Assembly: GCF_001598295.1 (NCBI RefSeq)
Contig: NZ_BCYR01000005.1
Coordinates: forward strand, 62,001 to 126,000
DNA: 64,000 nt
Reading direction: 5' to 3'
From: Klebsiella ornithinolytica NBRC 105727 = ATCC 31898
GTDB lineage: Bacteria > Pseudomonadota > Gammaproteobacteria > Enterobacterales > Enterobacteriaceae
Position 1 is the stretch's first letter. The number at the start of each line of letters is the position of its first letter. Position numbers and translations under genes: made by a program. Below are positions 48,700 to 59,114 of the stretch, piece by piece. The notes beneath the pieces are model-generated. The model did not search any database, had not been told where the DNA came from, and saw nothing but the letters and a program-made list of their open reading frames with translations.

Positions 48700-51051
48700 T
48701 TATTCCGTCCCTTTAAGCGCGGCATTCAGCTCATCGCGGTCAATATCAAGCGCTAAAAACTCGGTCAGCGCGATCAGCAGCCCGCAGAACAGGTCCGGCG
48801 CCAGTTGGATCAGCCGTTCGCGGATTTGCGCCGGCGGCCGCTGGCTCTTACGGGCAATCAGCGCCACCACCCGCGCGAACGCCTCCGGCTGCTGGATTAA
48901 CTGCTGCAACGAGTTATCATCACGTAGCGGAACATAGCGCGGCGGACAGTCCACCTCGACCTGGGCACTCAGCGCCAGATCGCGAGAGGAGCTCCCCAGG
49001 CGAATCTGCCAGCGCCCGGGCGTTACCACCCAATCCGCCAGCCCGGGATGATAGCAGGCAAGCTCAGCGACAGGCAGCTGGAGCGTGACGCGGCGAGTTT
49101 CTCCGGCAGCGAGCGACACTTTACAGAACCCTTTCAGCGCCTGCTCTTCACGAATCAACTCCCCGACCGGCGCGCTGACGTACAGCTGCACAATCTCTTT
49201 GCCTTCGCACTCGCCGCAGTTGGTCAGTTCGAAAGAGACGGTGAGGGTCTCATCGGGCCCGACGCGCGACGCCGAAAGCTGGATATCGCGCCAGGCAAAG
49301 CGGGTGTAGCTCAGGCCGAACCCAAACGGAAACCGCGGCGTCATGCGGCGTTTATCATAATAGCGATAGCCGACAAACAGTCCCTCTCCGTAATGATGAC
49401 GCAGGTTTTCCCCGGGATAATGCAGCCAGGCGGGCGTCTCTTCAAGGGTCTCAGGTACGGTGACCGTGAGCTTGCCGCAGGGATTACGTTTACCGAACAG
49501 AATCTCGGCCACGGCGCGGCCCATCCCCTGCCCGGCGAAGAAGGTTTCCAGCAGCGCTTTACATTCGGAAAGCCAGGGCATCACCACCGCATCGCTGTTC
49601 GCCAGCACCACCACGATATTGGGTTGAACCGTTGCCACTTCCCGAATCAGCTGCTCATGTACCGCCAGAATATTCAAATCCTGACGATCGCCGTTTTCAC
49701 CGTCTTCGCCGACGGCGGTACTGACAAAGATAATCGCCACGTCCGCCGCCTGAGCCACCGCTCGCGCTTCTGCCAGCGCCTGCGGATCGCTGCGCAGGTC
49801 GTCCGGGGCGCCAATGGCCCAGGAGACGCTGAACTCATCCCCGGCAAGGTCAAAAATTTCATCGAGCGGGCGATCCAGCAGCCAGGGTACCGTGGTCGCG
49901 CAGCCCGATCCTTGAATCACCGGCTCCTGCGCCGGTTTGCCGAGAACGGCAATCCGGCGGGTGCATTCCGCCCGCAGCGGCAGCAGGTTATCGTCATTCT
50001 TCAGCAGAACGATAGATTCCGCCGCCAGCTGCTGCGCCAGCGCGTGATGCGCCGGGAAATCGGCCTGCGTCTGCGGACGACGATGGCGCTGAACCTTATC
50101 CAGCAGCGTCAACATCCGCAGACAGGCGCGATCGACTACCGCCATCGGCACTTCACCGGCGTGAATCGCCGCCAGCAGCGTCTGCTTATCGCGGCGGGTT
50201 TCCGGCATGGCCAGATCGTTCCCCGCCAGCAGGGATGCCGGCCGGTCCTTAATGCCATACCAGTCGGACATCACCACTCCATCGTAGCCCCACTCATCGC
50301 GTAATACCTGAGTGAGTAAAAAAGGATCCTGCGATGTCTGCACGCCATTAAGCCGGTTATAAGAGGACATCACCGTCCACGGACGGGATTTGGCGATGGC
50401 CCGCTGAAAACCGGCCAGATAGATTTCGCGTAGCGCCCGTTCGTCGATGATCGAATCCATTTCGGTGCGCCGGTATTCGGAATTATTCGCCGCAAAGTGT
50501 TTCAGACTGGCGCCAACCCCTTCCTGCTGCAGACCGTTGATTAGCGCTGCGGCAATATCCCCGCTGACTACCGGGTCCTCAGCATAGTATTCGTAGCCTC
50601 GTCCGGCCAGCGGCGTACGGCGAATATTGATTCCCGGCCCCAGCAGAATCCCTACGCCCATTTGCTGGCATTCACGCCCCAGCGCCTGCCCCATCTGATA
50701 CACCAGATCGACGTCCCAGCAGCAGGCCAGGCTGGATCCGTTGGGAAAACAGGTCGCCGGCAACGACGGACTGAACAGCGCTTCGCTGCCGCCCTTTGCC
50801 GCGGGTTCTTCCCCGTTGACCCGGTCGGCGGTCTGCGTGATCACCGAGATAAAGTCGTCCATACTCCATTTTTCGTCGCCGTCGATCTGCGCGCTGCTGT
50901 AGCGCACGCCGTAGGTACCGTCGGTCATCACGATATCAGCGATGCCGTGCTGTGGCAGGGATGCCGTCCGCCACAGCCCGCTCCCGGTCAACAGCGCAAC
51001 TTTCTCTTCTGCGGTCATCGCCGCGATAAGGGTATTCAATTCGGTATTCAT
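48700..51051 (-). CDS. GH3-family glycosidase (beta-glucosidase type)
   Basis: This 783-aa glycoside hydrolase family 3 enzyme starts at ATG 51051 (MNTELNTLIAAM) with AGGGAG upstream. It has the N-terminal TIM barrel with the nucleophile Asp in GVVMSDWYGIKDRPASLLAGNDLAMP, the alpha/beta sandwich (about 350-560), and a fibronectin-III-like C-terminal domain (FPFGFGLSYTRF...LGSSSRDL). An extra tail of about 80 residues follows. No signal peptide is seen, so it acts in the cytoplasm on a sugar brought in by the GPH symporter upstream. Confidence 0.9.
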   Translation of the reverse strand: MNTELNTLIAAMTAEEKVALLTGSGLWRTASLPQHGIADIVMTDGTYGVRYSSAQIDGDEKWSMDDFISVITQTADRVNGEEPAAKGGSEALFSPSLPATCFPNGSSLACCWDVDLVYQMGQALGRECQQMGVGILLGPGINIRRTPLAGRGYEYYAEDPVVSGDIAAALINGLQQEGVGASLKHFAANNSEYRRTEMDSIIDERALREIYLAGFQRAIAKSRPWTVMSSYNRLNGVQTSQDPFLLTQVLRDEWGYDGVVMSDWYGIKDRPASLLAGNDLAMPETRRDKQTLLAAIHAGEVPMAVVDRACLRMLTLLDKVQRHRRPQTQADFPAHHALAQQLAAESIVLLKNDDNLLPLRAECTRRIAVLGKPAQEPVIQGSGCATTVPWLLDRPLDEIFDLAGDEFSVSWAIGAPDDLRSDPQALAEARAVAQAADVAIIFVSTAVGEDGENGDRQDLNILAVHEQLIREVATVQPNIVVVLANSDAVVMPWLSECKALLETFFAGQGMGRAVAEILFGKRNPCGKLTVTVPETLEETPAWLHYPGENLRHHYGEGLFVGYRYYDKRRMTPRFPFGFGLSYTRFAWRDIQLSASRVGPDETLTVSFELTNCGECEGKEIVQLYVSAPVGELIREEQALKGFCKVSLAAGETRRVTLQLPVAELACYHPGLADWVVTPGRWQIRLGSSSRDLALSAQVEVDCPPRYVPLRDDNSLQQLIQQPEAFARVVALIARKSQRPPAQIRERLIQLAPDLFCGLLIALTEFLALDIDRDELNAALKGTE

Positions 51052-51067
51052 CTCTGGCTCCCTGAGG

Positions 51068-52429
51068 TTAAAGCGCATTCTGTTTACGCAGGCTAATTTT
51101 CTGAACAATCTCGCGATACGTTTTTTCATCCAGCGAGTAACATCCGACAAATATCGCGCTGATGGCAAACATTGCGCCTGGGAATAACGTCATCAGAATA
51201 TTAATCCCGTTAATTGCGCTGGCGCTAATATTGCCGGCATCATATTGATAGTAGTCCAGCATCCAGCCCGCACAGCCGCCGCCGATCGCCATCGCAATTT
51301 TGGTAATAAAGTTGAAAAAACCATAAATTGCGCCTTCTGTACGCACACCATGATGCCACTCGGCATATTCCACGGTATCTGCAATCATTGACCACATAGC
51401 GACAAATCCCATCCCCAGCGTAATACTGTAGAGACACACCCCGGTCATAATCAGCCACAGGTTATGCCCGGCAACAAAATATTGCATCAGCACCCCCAAC
51501 GTACCGATCAGCAGTGCCATCAGCGTCATTCTCTTTTTGCCCATCAGCGCTATCGCTTTTTCTGAAATAACGGTACCGACAATATAGGCCCCTGACTGAA
51601 TCAGGAAAAAGGTGGCGGTATAGCCTTCACTACCGATAATGTACTTAATAAAATAGATCGCAATCGCCATCCACACGGTATAGGCAATATAGAAGAACAC
51701 GGTGAACAGCGATAAATTAAGCAGCGGCGCATTGCCCATCACCGCCCGCAGCATTTCCCGCAGCGATGGCGCCGGAGTCTCCTCCTCTTCGCCCACCCGT
51801 TCACGGGTCATGCCGAAACAGGCGAGGAACAAAAAGGTTGCCAGCAGCGCAAAGCAAGAGACCGCGAAGACATACCCTGATTGCTTATCCGTAAAGGGCG
51901 AGATCAGCATATCAGCGGTGGTTGAAACAATGAGATAACCGACAATCGCCAGCACAAACCGGTATACCGACAGCGATGAACGAGAAGCTTCATGTTGCGT
52001 CAGACGATTAGTTAGCGCCGAATAGGGGGTATTGACCGAGGTATACGCCAGGCAATAGAGCGTATAAGAGATCAGCGCAAAGTAAAATTTCGCCTCACCG
52101 CCAAAGGGGACAAAACACAACACCGTTAAAAACCCTAAAGGTATTGCTCCATATAATAACCAGGGACGTAGTTTGCCATACCGACTGTGCGTTTTATCAA
52201 TAGCAAAACCGATCAGAATATTAAAAATGGCATCAATAACCCGGGCTATAACAAATATCAGACTGGCCTGCACCGCACTGATGCCGTAAATATTAGTATA
52301 AAAAAACAGTAAGAACAGAGAGACAAAACCGAAAGATAAATTGGAAGCAAAGTCACCAAAGCCGTAACCTATTTTCTCTTTCACGCCGATAACGACATAG
52401 CTTGCCGATAACTTTCCTGCTGTATCCAT
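51068..52429 (-). CDS. GPH-family glycoside:cation symporter
   Basis: This 453-aa, 12-helix transporter of the glycoside-pentoside-hexuronide family shows VKEKIGYGFGDFASNLSFGFVSLFLLFFYT at the N-terminus, IDAIFNILIGFAIDKTHSRYGKLRPW, and MWSMIADTVEYAEWHHGVRTEGAIYGFF late in the sequence; all are family signatures. It is the first gene of the locus, 16 bp upstream of the GH3 gene. Likely imports a beta-glucoside or xyloside-type oligosaccharide. Confidence 0.92.
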   Translation of the reverse strand: MDTAGKLSASYVVIGVKEKIGYGFGDFASNLSFGFVSLFLLFFYTNIYGISAVQASLIFVIARVIDAIFNILIGFAIDKTHSRYGKLRPWLLYGAIPLGFLTVLCFVPFGGEAKFYFALISYTLYCLAYTSVNTPYSALTNRLTQHEASRSSLSVYRFVLAIVGYLIVSTTADMLISPFTDKQSGYVFAVSCFALLATFLFLACFGMTRERVGEEEETPAPSLREMLRAVMGNAPLLNLSLFTVFFYIAYTVWMAIAIYFIKYIIGSEGYTATFFLIQSGAYIVGTVISEKAIALMGKKRMTLMALLIGTLGVLMQYFVAGHNLWLIMTGVCLYSITLGMGFVAMWSMIADTVEYAEWHHGVRTEGAIYGFFNFITKIAMAIGGGCAGWMLDYYQYDAGNISASAINGINILMTLFPGAMFAISAIFVGCYSLDEKTYREIVQKISLRKQNAL

Positions 52430-52569
52430 TTTTGGCTACCTGTTTTTATAATCAGTGTCGACAGTATATGGCGATAGCAGAAACCGTACTTTGCGTTATT
52501 TGTCCGGGCGTTTCCTGTTTTTTGTCTTTATGCAGAAGTGTGAAAGGAATCACATGCAAGGAGGGTAGC

Positions 52570-52603
52570 GCAGAGAAATCCGGCGGGTGCCCGCCGGATT
52601 TAA
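52570..52603 (-). terminator. rluB terminator
   Basis: A near-perfect 11-12 base stem (AAATCCGGCGGG with CCCGCCGGATTT) is followed on the minus strand by ATTTCTCTGC. It lies a few bases past the rluB stop. Confidence 0.75.
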
Positions 52604-52608
52604 TCAGA

Positions 52609-53490
52609 TTAGCCGTTGCTACGACTTCCGCCCGAACGGCGGTTATTGCTGTTCCCCACCTGGGAATGGCGTTTCACCGCGCGACGAATCTGATTCGCCT
52701 TCATACGGCGGCGATCTTTCTCTACCGCGACTTTCGAGGTGGTTTCTGCAGGCAGTTCAACCAGCTCACGCAGGTAGTTGGTTTGCGCCAGATCCAGCTC
52801 GGTATAACCACCGCGCGGCAGGCCTTTCGGCAGCGGAATATCGCCGTAGCGAACGCGAATCAGGCGACTGACCTGCACGCCAACCGCTTCCCACAGGCGG
52901 CGCACTTCACGGTTGCGCCCTTCGGTCAGCGTGACGTTGTACCACTGGTTAATCCCTTCGCCACCGGCAAACTTAATCGTTTTAAACGCCGCCGGGCCAT
53001 CTTCCAGCTGCACGCCGCGCGACAGCTGACGCAGTTTGTCGTCATCAACCTGACCGAACACACGCACGGCGTACTCACGTTCCACTTCGCGGCTCGGGTG
53101 CATCAGACGGTTTGCCAGTTCGCCATCGGTCGTGAACAGCAGCAGACCGCAGGTGTTGACGTCCAGACGCCCCACCGCAATCCAGCGCGCGCCGCGCAGT
53201 TTCGGCAAACGGTCAAACACCGTCGGGCGACCTTCAGGATCGTTACGCGTACAGAGTTCGCCTTCCGGCTTGTAATAGGCCAGGACGCGGCAAATCTGCT
53301 CAGCGGACTCTTTCACCGAAATCAGATGACCATCGATACGAATTTTTAAACCAGGAACCACTTCTACACGATCGCCGAGGGTGGCGACTTTACCATCGAC
53401 GCTGACCCGGCCAGCTTCGATTTTAGATTCAATTTCACGGCGGGAGCCGTGGCCAGCGCGGGCCAGCACTTTCTGTAATTTCTCGCTCAT
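52609..53490 (-). CDS. rluB: 23S rRNA pseudouridine(2605) synthase
   Basis: RluB modifies U2605 of 23S rRNA. The 293-aa protein has an N-terminal S4 domain ([32 protein letters not shown], residues about 3-34) and the RsuA-type catalytic block with Asp in [27 protein letters not shown]. The basic C-terminal tail is typical. Confidence 0.97.
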   Translation of the reverse strand: MSEKLQKVLARAGHGSRREIESKIEAGRVSVDGKVATLGDRVEVVPGLKIRIDGHLISVKESAEQICRVLAYYKPEGELCTRNDPEGRPTVFDRLPKLRGARWIAVGRLDVNTCGLLLFTTDGELANRLMHPSREVEREYAVRVFGQVDDDKLRQLSRGVQLEDGPAAFKTIKFAGGEGINQWYNVTLTEGRNREVRRLWEAVGVQVSRLIRVRYGDIPLPKGLPRGGYTELDLAQTNYLRELVELPAETTSKVAVEKDRRRMKANQIRRAVKRHSQVGNSNNRRSGGSRSNG

Positions 53491-53774
53491 TGAGCTTCCT
53501 TAAGGTGTCGCCTTCCCAGGCGTCTGGTATACTTTATAAAACAACAGGTTAATATTTATAACCTATTGTTCTGTAGCTACTTTTTGCATCAAAGGCCGTC
53601 GCTATCTTCCGCAGAAGCCGGACGCGCCCGTATACGTGGGCGGCCATTCTACACTAACTTGAAAATGAATGCTTCTTCGCGTTTCAATCGCCTGGCGACA
53701 TCTCTGCATATCGTCGGCACCTCGCCTCCATTATGCGCCAGATTGTCTCTTTTATCCTGCTGACCGCCGCCGTT

Positions 53775-53999
53775 TCAGGCAGATTTTTCCTCTTTCGCTC
53801 CGTCATTCCCCTCGTCATTCTGATAATAAAATACCCCCGTTTCACAGCGGAAACTGGCGAACTCCGCCGGCCGGTGAAAATAGTCTCCCTGAGCTTTCTG
53901 GCAGCCCAGCTGCTGCTGCAGCTTCACCGCTTCGTCTTCAATCCCCTCGGCAATCAGCGGCACGTGAATCTTCTTCCGGCTTTTTACGCCGGCCTTCAA
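53775..53999 (-). pseudogene. EAL-domain (c-di-GMP phosphodiesterase) remnant
   Basis: The frame contains VPLIAEGIEDEAVKLQQQLGCQKAQGDYFHRPAEF, which matches the C-terminal EAL block (IAEGVE...LGC...QGYYFxRP). Nothing upstream on this strand restores the EAL, DDFG or other catalytic motifs, and the C-terminal extension is unrelated and charged. It is therefore a decayed piece of a larger gene. It fills part of the 674-bp gap between rluB and yciO. Confidence 0.55.
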
Positions 54000-54164
54000 A
54001 CACCCGACTGTGAGCGCGAGACGGATCGCTATACCGTAGCGAGGCTGGCAATATCATAGCGTTGATGCTAAGAATCCACCGCAACATGAATGTTATCTTC
54101 ACATAAACATAGGGCGGGAGGCTGGGCCGGGCGGTCGCGAAAGTCCCGCCCGGAGAGAAGAGGT
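54000..54164. other. Spacer between the EAL remnant and yciO
   Basis: There is no gene here. A GC-rich hairpin (CCGGGCGG/CCGCCCGG, 54127-54153) follows the yciO stop on the minus strand but lacks a T-run. Confidence 0.4.
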
Positions 54165-54785
54165 TTACAGGAATGGCTTCACATCGCCGACGCCTTCACG
54201 CAGCACCACCGGCGCATCTTCGGTCAGATCGATGACGGTGGTCGGCTGCTGGCCAAGATAGCCACCGTGGATAATCAAATCCACCAGTTTCTCCAGCCGG
54301 TCTTTGATCTCTTCCGGGTCGGATTCGGTGAATTCGCTACCGGGCAGCATCAACGAGGTCGACAGCATCGGCTCGCCGAGCGTCTCCAGCAACGCCTGGG
54401 CTATCGGGTTCGACGGCACGCGCATCCCGATGGTCTTACGCTTCTCCTGCAGCAGGCGACGCGGTACCTCTTTGGTCCCCTTGAGGATAAACGTGTAGTT
54501 GCCCGGGGTGTTATTTTTTATCAGGCGAAACGCGACGTTATCGACAAACGCGTAGGTCGACAGCTCAGACAGGTCGCGGCACATCAGCGTGAAGTTGTGG
54601 CCATCAGGCAGCTGACGAATGCGGCAAATACGCTCCATCGCACCTTTATCTTCAATCTTACAGCCCAGCGCGTAACCGGAATCCGTGGGATAAACGATCA
54701 CCCCACCCTTACGCACAATCTCCACCGCCTGGTTAATCAACCGTGCCTGCGGGTTGTCCGGATGGATATAAAAAAACTGGCTCAT
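54165..54785 (-). CDS. yciO: YciO, YrdC/Sua5-family protein
   Basis: This 206-aa protein has the YrdC fold: IRKGGVIVYPTDSGYALGC near the N-terminus and RVPSNPIAQALLETLGEPMLSTSLMLPG. Relatives make threonylcarbamoyl-AMP for tRNA t6A; YciO itself is a paralogue with weak or uncertain activity. It lies 15 bp after trpH. Confidence 0.94.
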   Translation of the reverse strand: MSQFFYIHPDNPQARLINQAVEIVRKGGVIVYPTDSGYALGCKIEDKGAMERICRIRQLPDGHNFTLMCRDLSELSTYAFVDNVAFRLIKNNTPGNYTFILKGTKEVPRRLLQEKRKTIGMRVPSNPIAQALLETLGEPMLSTSLMLPGSEFTESDPEEIKDRLEKLVDLIIHGGYLGQQPTTVIDLTEDAPVVLREGVGDVKPFL

Positions 54786-54800
54786 ACTTCCCTCTCAATT

Positions 54801-55664
54801 TTATTCTGCGGCCGTTTCCCAGCTGTGCCAGATCCCTTCCACACCAGCGGGTAGCCAAAGTTTGCGGCCCAGCTCGATCCACGGACAAGGCTGATGAAAA
54901 TCAGAGCCTTGCGAACCCAGAAGACCAAACTGCACGGCGTACGCGGCAAGCTGCGTACGTTCATGGGGCGCCTGCTGACATTGCGCCAGTTCCATCGCAT
55001 CGCCACCCTGCTCGCTGAAGTGGGCCAACAGCCGTTTCAGCCACTTGGCGGAGAGGTCGTAACGCCCGGGATGGGCGATAACCGCTTTGCCGCCAGAATG
55101 ATGAATGACATCAATCGCTTGTTTTATTGTACACCACTGCGGCGGAACGTATCCGGTTTTCCCGCGGGCGAGATATTTTTTAAAAACGTCGGCAATATTG
55201 CTGGCATAGCCGGCTTCCACCAGGAAACGCGCGAAATGTCCGCGGGTTACCGCGCCGCCGTCGGCAAGCTTCATGGCCCCCTCCCAGGCGCCTGGAATCC
55301 GCGCTTTCTCCAGCCGTTTGGCGATCATCTGCGCGCGCAGCTGGCGACGCGCCTTCTGCTCTTCCAGAAGCGTGGTCAGCGCCGGGTGCGCAATATCAAT
55401 ATTCAACCCGACAATATGAATTTCGTGGTTTTCCCACAATGTTGAAATTTCCACCCCGGTCACCAGCGTGAGCGGTAAGCCGGCGCGGGCGATTTCGGCA
55501 TGAGCGGCGGGAATCGCCGCCACGGTATCGTGGTCGGTAATCGCCAGCGTCCCGACGCGCATCTGGTGAGCGCGATGAACCAGTTCTTCCGGAGTCAGCC
55601 GCCCGTCAGAGGCGGTGGTGTGGCTGTGCAGATCGTAAATCACTGCGTAATGGGTGTCGCTCAA
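54801..55664 (-). CDS. rnm: TrpH (YciV), PHP-domain 5'-3' exonuclease (RNase AM)
   Basis: This 287-aa PHP-superfamily phosphoesterase shows YDLHSHTTASDGRLTPEELVHRA (residues about 10-32), AITDHDTVAAIPAA and VIAHPGRY, which bind the metals. E. coli YciV/RNase AM matures the 5' end of rRNAs and degrades pAp-type substrates. The best start is a TTG at 55664 with AGGAG five bases upstream, giving the usual SDTHYAVIYDLHSH. Divergent from the trp promoter. Confidence 0.93.
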   Translation of the reverse strand: MSDTHYAVIYDLHSHTTASDGRLTPEELVHRAHQMRVGTLAITDHDTVAAIPAAHAEIARAGLPLTLVTGVEISTLWENHEIHIVGLNIDIAHPALTTLLEEQKARRQLRAQMIAKRLEKARIPGAWEGAMKLADGGAVTRGHFARFLVEAGYASNIADVFKKYLARGKTGYVPPQWCTIKQAIDVIHHSGGKAVIAHPGRYDLSAKWLKRLLAHFSEQGGDAMELAQCQQAPHERTQLAAYAVQFGLLGSQGSDFHQPCPWIELGRKLWLPAGVEGIWHSWETAAE

Positions 55665-55739
55665 AGAGACTCCTGCTGGACATGGACTTAAATTAGCGCA
55701 TTATCATAACGACTCGCGGAGAAAATCTGCAAACAGGGG

Positions 55740-55775
55740 TTGACTTTATTCCTCTGGACTAGTTAACTAGTACGC
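55740..55775 (+). promoter_or_regulatory. trp promoter and operator
   Basis: The -35 TTGACT (55740-55745) and -10 TTAACT (55763-55768) are 17 bases apart. The perfect palindrome ACTAGTTAACTAGT (55758-55771) overlaps the -10 and is the TrpR operator, essentially identical to E. coli. Confidence 0.95.
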
Positions 55776-55799
55776 AAGTTCACATGAAGGGGTATCACG

Positions 55800-55847
55800 A
55801 TGAAAACGCAATTTATCACTCTGCACGGCTGGTGGCGCACCTCCTGA
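55800..55847 (+). CDS. trpL: trp leader peptide
   Basis: The 15-residue peptide MKTQFITLHGWWRTS contains the two consecutive Trp codons whose slow translation senses charged tRNA-Trp. E. coli TrpL is [14 protein letters not shown], so the end is conserved and the middle differs. AAGGGG lies upstream of the ATG at 55800. Confidence 0.95.
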   Translation: MKTQFITLHGWWRTS

Positions 55848-55892
55848 TATCGGGCGGCGTGATCGCGTTTTGCACTCAGCATACAGATACCC

Positions 55893-55919
55893 GGCCCGCC
55901 AATGAGCGGGCTTTTTATT
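55893..55919 (+). terminator. trp attenuator
   Basis: Arms GCCCGC (55894-55899) and GCGGGC (55906-55911) are followed by TTTTTATT. This is the 3:4 terminator hairpin of trp attenuation, 46 bases past trpL. Confidence 0.93.
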
Positions 55920-55953
55920 GGACAAATTATTATACCGAAAGGCGAGAACAATA

Positions 55954-57516
55954 ATGCAAACATCAAAACCGGCACTCGAGCTTCTCACCAGCGACGCCAT
56001 CTATCGCGAAAACCCCACGGCGCTGTTTCACCAGCTGTGCGGCGCCCGCCCGGCCACGCTGCTGCTGGAATCGGCGGACATCGACAGCAAAGACGATTTA
56101 AAAAGCCTGCTGCTGGTAGACAGCGCGCTGCGCATTACCGCATTAGGTGACACTGTCACCCTGCAGGCGCTTTCTGCTAACGGCGCGGCCCTGCTGGATT
56201 TACTGGATAATACTCTGCCTTCGGGCATCGGCAATCAGCGCCAGCCCAATAGCCGGATCCTGACCTTCCCGCCCGTCAGCGCGCTGCTGGATGAAGATGC
56301 CCGCCTGTGCTCTTTATCCGTTTTTGACGCCTTCCGTCTGCTGCAGGAGCTGGTCACCGTTCCGCCGGACGAGCGTGAAGCGATGTTCTTCGGCGGCCTG
56401 TTTGCCTATGACCTGGTGGCCGGTTTTGAAAATCTGCCGCCGCTGGAAAGCGACACCGCCTGTCCGGACTACTGCTTCTATCTGGCCGAAACCCTGCTGG
56501 TTATCGATCATCAGACCAAAAACACCCGCATTCAGTCGAGCCTGTTCACCCCGCTGGAAAATGAAAAACAGCGTCTGATACAGCGGATTGCCCAGCTTCG
56601 CCAGCAGCTTAACGAGCCGCCGGCGCCGCTGCCGGTGACTAAAGTCGAATCGATGACCTGCGACTGCGATCAGAGCGATGAAGAGTACGGCGCGGTGGTA
56701 CGCAAAATGCAGCGCGCCATTCGCGCAGGTGAAATCTTCCAGGTGGTGCCATCCCGTCGCTTCTCTCTGCCCTGCCCGTCGGCGCTGGCGGCCTACGACG
56801 TCCTGAAAAAGAGCAACCCCAGCCCGTACATGTTCTTTATGCAGGATAACGACTTCTCTCTGTTTGGCGCATCGCCAGAGAGCTCGCTGAAATATGACGC
56901 CGTCAGCCGCCAGATTGAGATCTACCCGATTGCCGGTACCCGCCCACGCGGTCGTCGCGCCGACGGGTCGCTGGATCGCGACCTCGACAGCCGTATCGAA
57001 CTGGAAATGCGCACTGACCATAAAGAGCTTTCCGAGCATCTGATGCTGGTTGACCTGGCGCGTAACGACCTCGCGCGAATCTGTACGCCGGGCAGTCGCT
57101 ACGTCGCCGACCTGACCAAAGTTGACCGCTACTCCTTTGTAATGCACCTGGTGTCCCGCGTGGTGGGCGAACTGCGTAGCGACCTCGACGTCCTGCATGC
57201 TTATCGCGCCTGTATGAACATGGGCACCCTGAGCGGCGCGCCGAAAGTACGCGCCATGCAGCTTATCGCCGCCGCCGAAGGCAAACGCCGCGGCAGCTAC
57301 GGCGGCGCGGTGGGTTACTTTACCGCCCACGGCGACCTCGATACCTGCATCGTGATTCGTTCTGCCTATGTGCAGGACGGCATCGCCACCGTCCAGGCCG
57401 GCGCCGGTATTGTTCTGGATTCGGTGCCTCAGTCCGAAGCGGATGAAACCCGTAATAAAGCTCGCGCGGTGCTGCGCGCAATTGCTCAGGCCCACCACGC
57501 TAAGGAGACTTTCTGA
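55954..57516 (+). CDS. trpE: Anthranilate synthase component I
   Basis: TrpE converts chorismate to anthranilate with ammonia from TrpG. The 520-aa protein starts at ATG 55954 ([11 protein letters not shown]). The Trp feedback site LLES is at residues about 38-41, and the C-terminal chorismate-binding domain has [10 protein letters not shown], [27 protein letters not shown] and GAPKVRAMQ. Its stop overlaps the trpGD ATG (TGATG), coupling the two subunits. Confidence 0.98.
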   Translation: MQTSKPALELLTSDAIYRENPTALFHQLCGARPATLLLESADIDSKDDLKSLLLVDSALRITALGDTVTLQALSANGAALLDLLDNTLPSGIGNQRQPNSRILTFPPVSALLDEDARLCSLSVFDAFRLLQELVTVPPDEREAMFFGGLFAYDLVAGFENLPPLESDTACPDYCFYLAETLLVIDHQTKNTRIQSSLFTPLENEKQRLIQRIAQLRQQLNEPPAPLPVTKVESMTCDCDQSDEEYGAVVRKMQRAIRAGEIFQVVPSRRFSLPCPSALAAYDVLKKSNPSPYMFFMQDNDFSLFGASPESSLKYDAVSRQIEIYPIAGTRPRGRRADGSLDRDLDSRIELEMRTDHKELSEHLMLVDLARNDLARICTPGSRYVADLTKVDRYSFVMHLVSRVVGELRSDLDVLHAYRACMNMGTLSGAPKVRAMQLIAAAEGKRRGSYGGAVGYFTAHGDLDTCIVIRSAYVQDGIATVQAGAGIVLDSVPQSEADETRNKARAVLRAIAQAHHAKETF

Positions 57517-59111
57517 TGGCCGACATTCTGCTGCTCGATAATATCGACTCTTTTACCTATAACCTGGCAGACCAGCTGCGCGCGAACGGCCATAACGTGG
57601 TGATTTACCGTAACTCGGTTCCGGCACAGACCTTAATTGAGCGTATTGGTACGATGGATAATCCGGTACTGATGCTCTCTCCGGGGCCGGGGACTCCCAG
57701 CGAAGCGGGCTGCATGCCGGAGCTGCTGACCCGGATGCGTGGCAAACTGCCCATCATCGGTATCTGCCTCGGTCATCAGGCCATTGTTGAAGCTTACGGC
57801 GGCTACGTCGGCCAGGCCGGCGAAATCCTCCACGGCAAAGCCTCCAGCATCGAACATGATGGCCAGGCGATGTTTGCCGGACTGACCAACCCGCTGCCGG
57901 TGGCGCGTTATCACTCGCTGGTGGGCAGCAATATTCCGGCCGGGCTGACCATCAACGCCAACTTTAACGGGATGGTCATGGCGGTACGTCATGATGCCGA
58001 TCGCGTTTGCGGCTTCCAGTTCCATCCTGAGTCGATTCTCACCACCCAGGGCGCACGTCTGCTGGAGCAGACCCTGGCATGGGCGCTGCAGAAACTCGAG
58101 CAGACCAACGTGATTCAGCCGATCCTCGAGAAGCTGTATCAGGCGGAAACCCTGAGCCAGCAGGAGAGCCACCTGCTGTTCTCTGCGGTGGTGCGTGGCG
58201 AGGTGAAACCCGAGCAGCTGGCTGCCGCGCTGGTGAGCATGAAAGTGCGCGGTGAACAGCCGCAAGAGATTGCCGGCGCCGCAACCGCCCTGCTGGAAAA
58301 CGCCGCGCCGTTCCCGCGCCCGGATTACCTGTTCGCCGATATCGTCGGTACCGGCGGCGACGGCAGCAACAGCATCAACATTTCTACCGCCAGCGCCTTT
58401 GTGGCCGCGGCCTGCGGCCTGAAAGTCGCCAAACACGGCAACCGCAGCGTATCGAGCAAGTCGGGCTCTTCCGATCTGCTGGCGGCGTTCGGTATCAACC
58501 TGGATATGAATGCCGACAAGTCCCGCACCGCGCTGGATGAACTGGGCGTCTGCTTCCTGTTTGCGCCGAAGTATCACACCGGTTTCCGCCATGCGATGCC
58601 GGTTCGCCAGCAGCTGAAAACCCGCACGCTGTTCAACGTGCTCGGGCCGCTGATTAACCCGGCGCATCCGCCGCTGGCGCTGATTGGCGTCTACAGCCCG
58701 GAACTGGTGCTGCCGATTGCCGAAACCCTGCGCGTGCTGGGCTACCAGCGTGCCGCGGTGGTTCACAGCGGCGGGATGGATGAAGTGTCGCTGCATGCGC
58801 CGACGGTGGTCGCCGAGTTGAATAACGGGGAAATCAAAAGCTATCAGCTGACGGCCAATGACTTTGGTCTCACCCCTTACCATCAGGAGCAGTTGGCCGG
58901 CGGCACGCCGGAAGAAAACCGTGACATTCTGACGCGCTTGCTACAAGGTAAAGGTGAAGCCGCTCACGAAGCCGCCGTCGCCGCCAACGTCGCCATGCTG
59001 ATGCGCCTGTACGGGCATGAAGACCTGAAGGCCAACGCTCAGCGGGTGATCGACGTGCTGCGCAGCGGAGCGGCCTATGACAGAGTGACCGCATTAGCGG
59101 CAAGAGGGTAA
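57516..59111 (+). CDS. trpD: TrpGD, glutamine amidotransferase / anthranilate phosphoribosyltransferase
   Basis: This 531-aa fused enzyme is the usual enterobacterial arrangement. The N-terminal GATase (about 1-195) has the nucleophile Cys in [15 protein letters not shown] and the His in FHPESI. The C-terminal TrpD (about 200-531) has the PRPP loop [14 protein letters not shown] and [15 protein letters not shown]. It supplies ammonia to TrpE and makes phosphoribosyl-anthranilate. trpC follows three bases later. Confidence 0.98.
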   Translation: MADILLLDNIDSFTYNLADQLRANGHNVVIYRNSVPAQTLIERIGTMDNPVLMLSPGPGTPSEAGCMPELLTRMRGKLPIIGICLGHQAIVEAYGGYVGQAGEILHGKASSIEHDGQAMFAGLTNPLPVARYHSLVGSNIPAGLTINANFNGMVMAVRHDADRVCGFQFHPESILTTQGARLLEQTLAWALQKLEQTNVIQPILEKLYQAETLSQQESHLLFSAVVRGEVKPEQLAAALVSMKVRGEQPQEIAGAATALLENAAPFPRPDYLFADIVGTGGDGSNSINISTASAFVAAACGLKVAKHGNRSVSSKSGSSDLLAAFGINLDMNADKSRTALDELGVCFLFAPKYHTGFRHAMPVRQQLKTRTLFNVLGPLINPAHPPLALIGVYSPELVLPIAETLRVLGYQRAAVVHSGGMDEVSLHAPTVVAELNNGEIKSYQLTANDFGLTPYHQEQLAGGTPEENRDILTRLLQGKGEAAHEAAVAANVAMLMRLYGHEDLKANAQRVIDVLRSGAAYDRVTALAARG

Positions 59112-59114
59112 ATA

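Noticed and set aside
53566-54059. Plus-strand frames between rluB and yciO (e.g. 53733-54059)
   Set aside because: They lie opposite the EAL remnant and show no recognisable domain.
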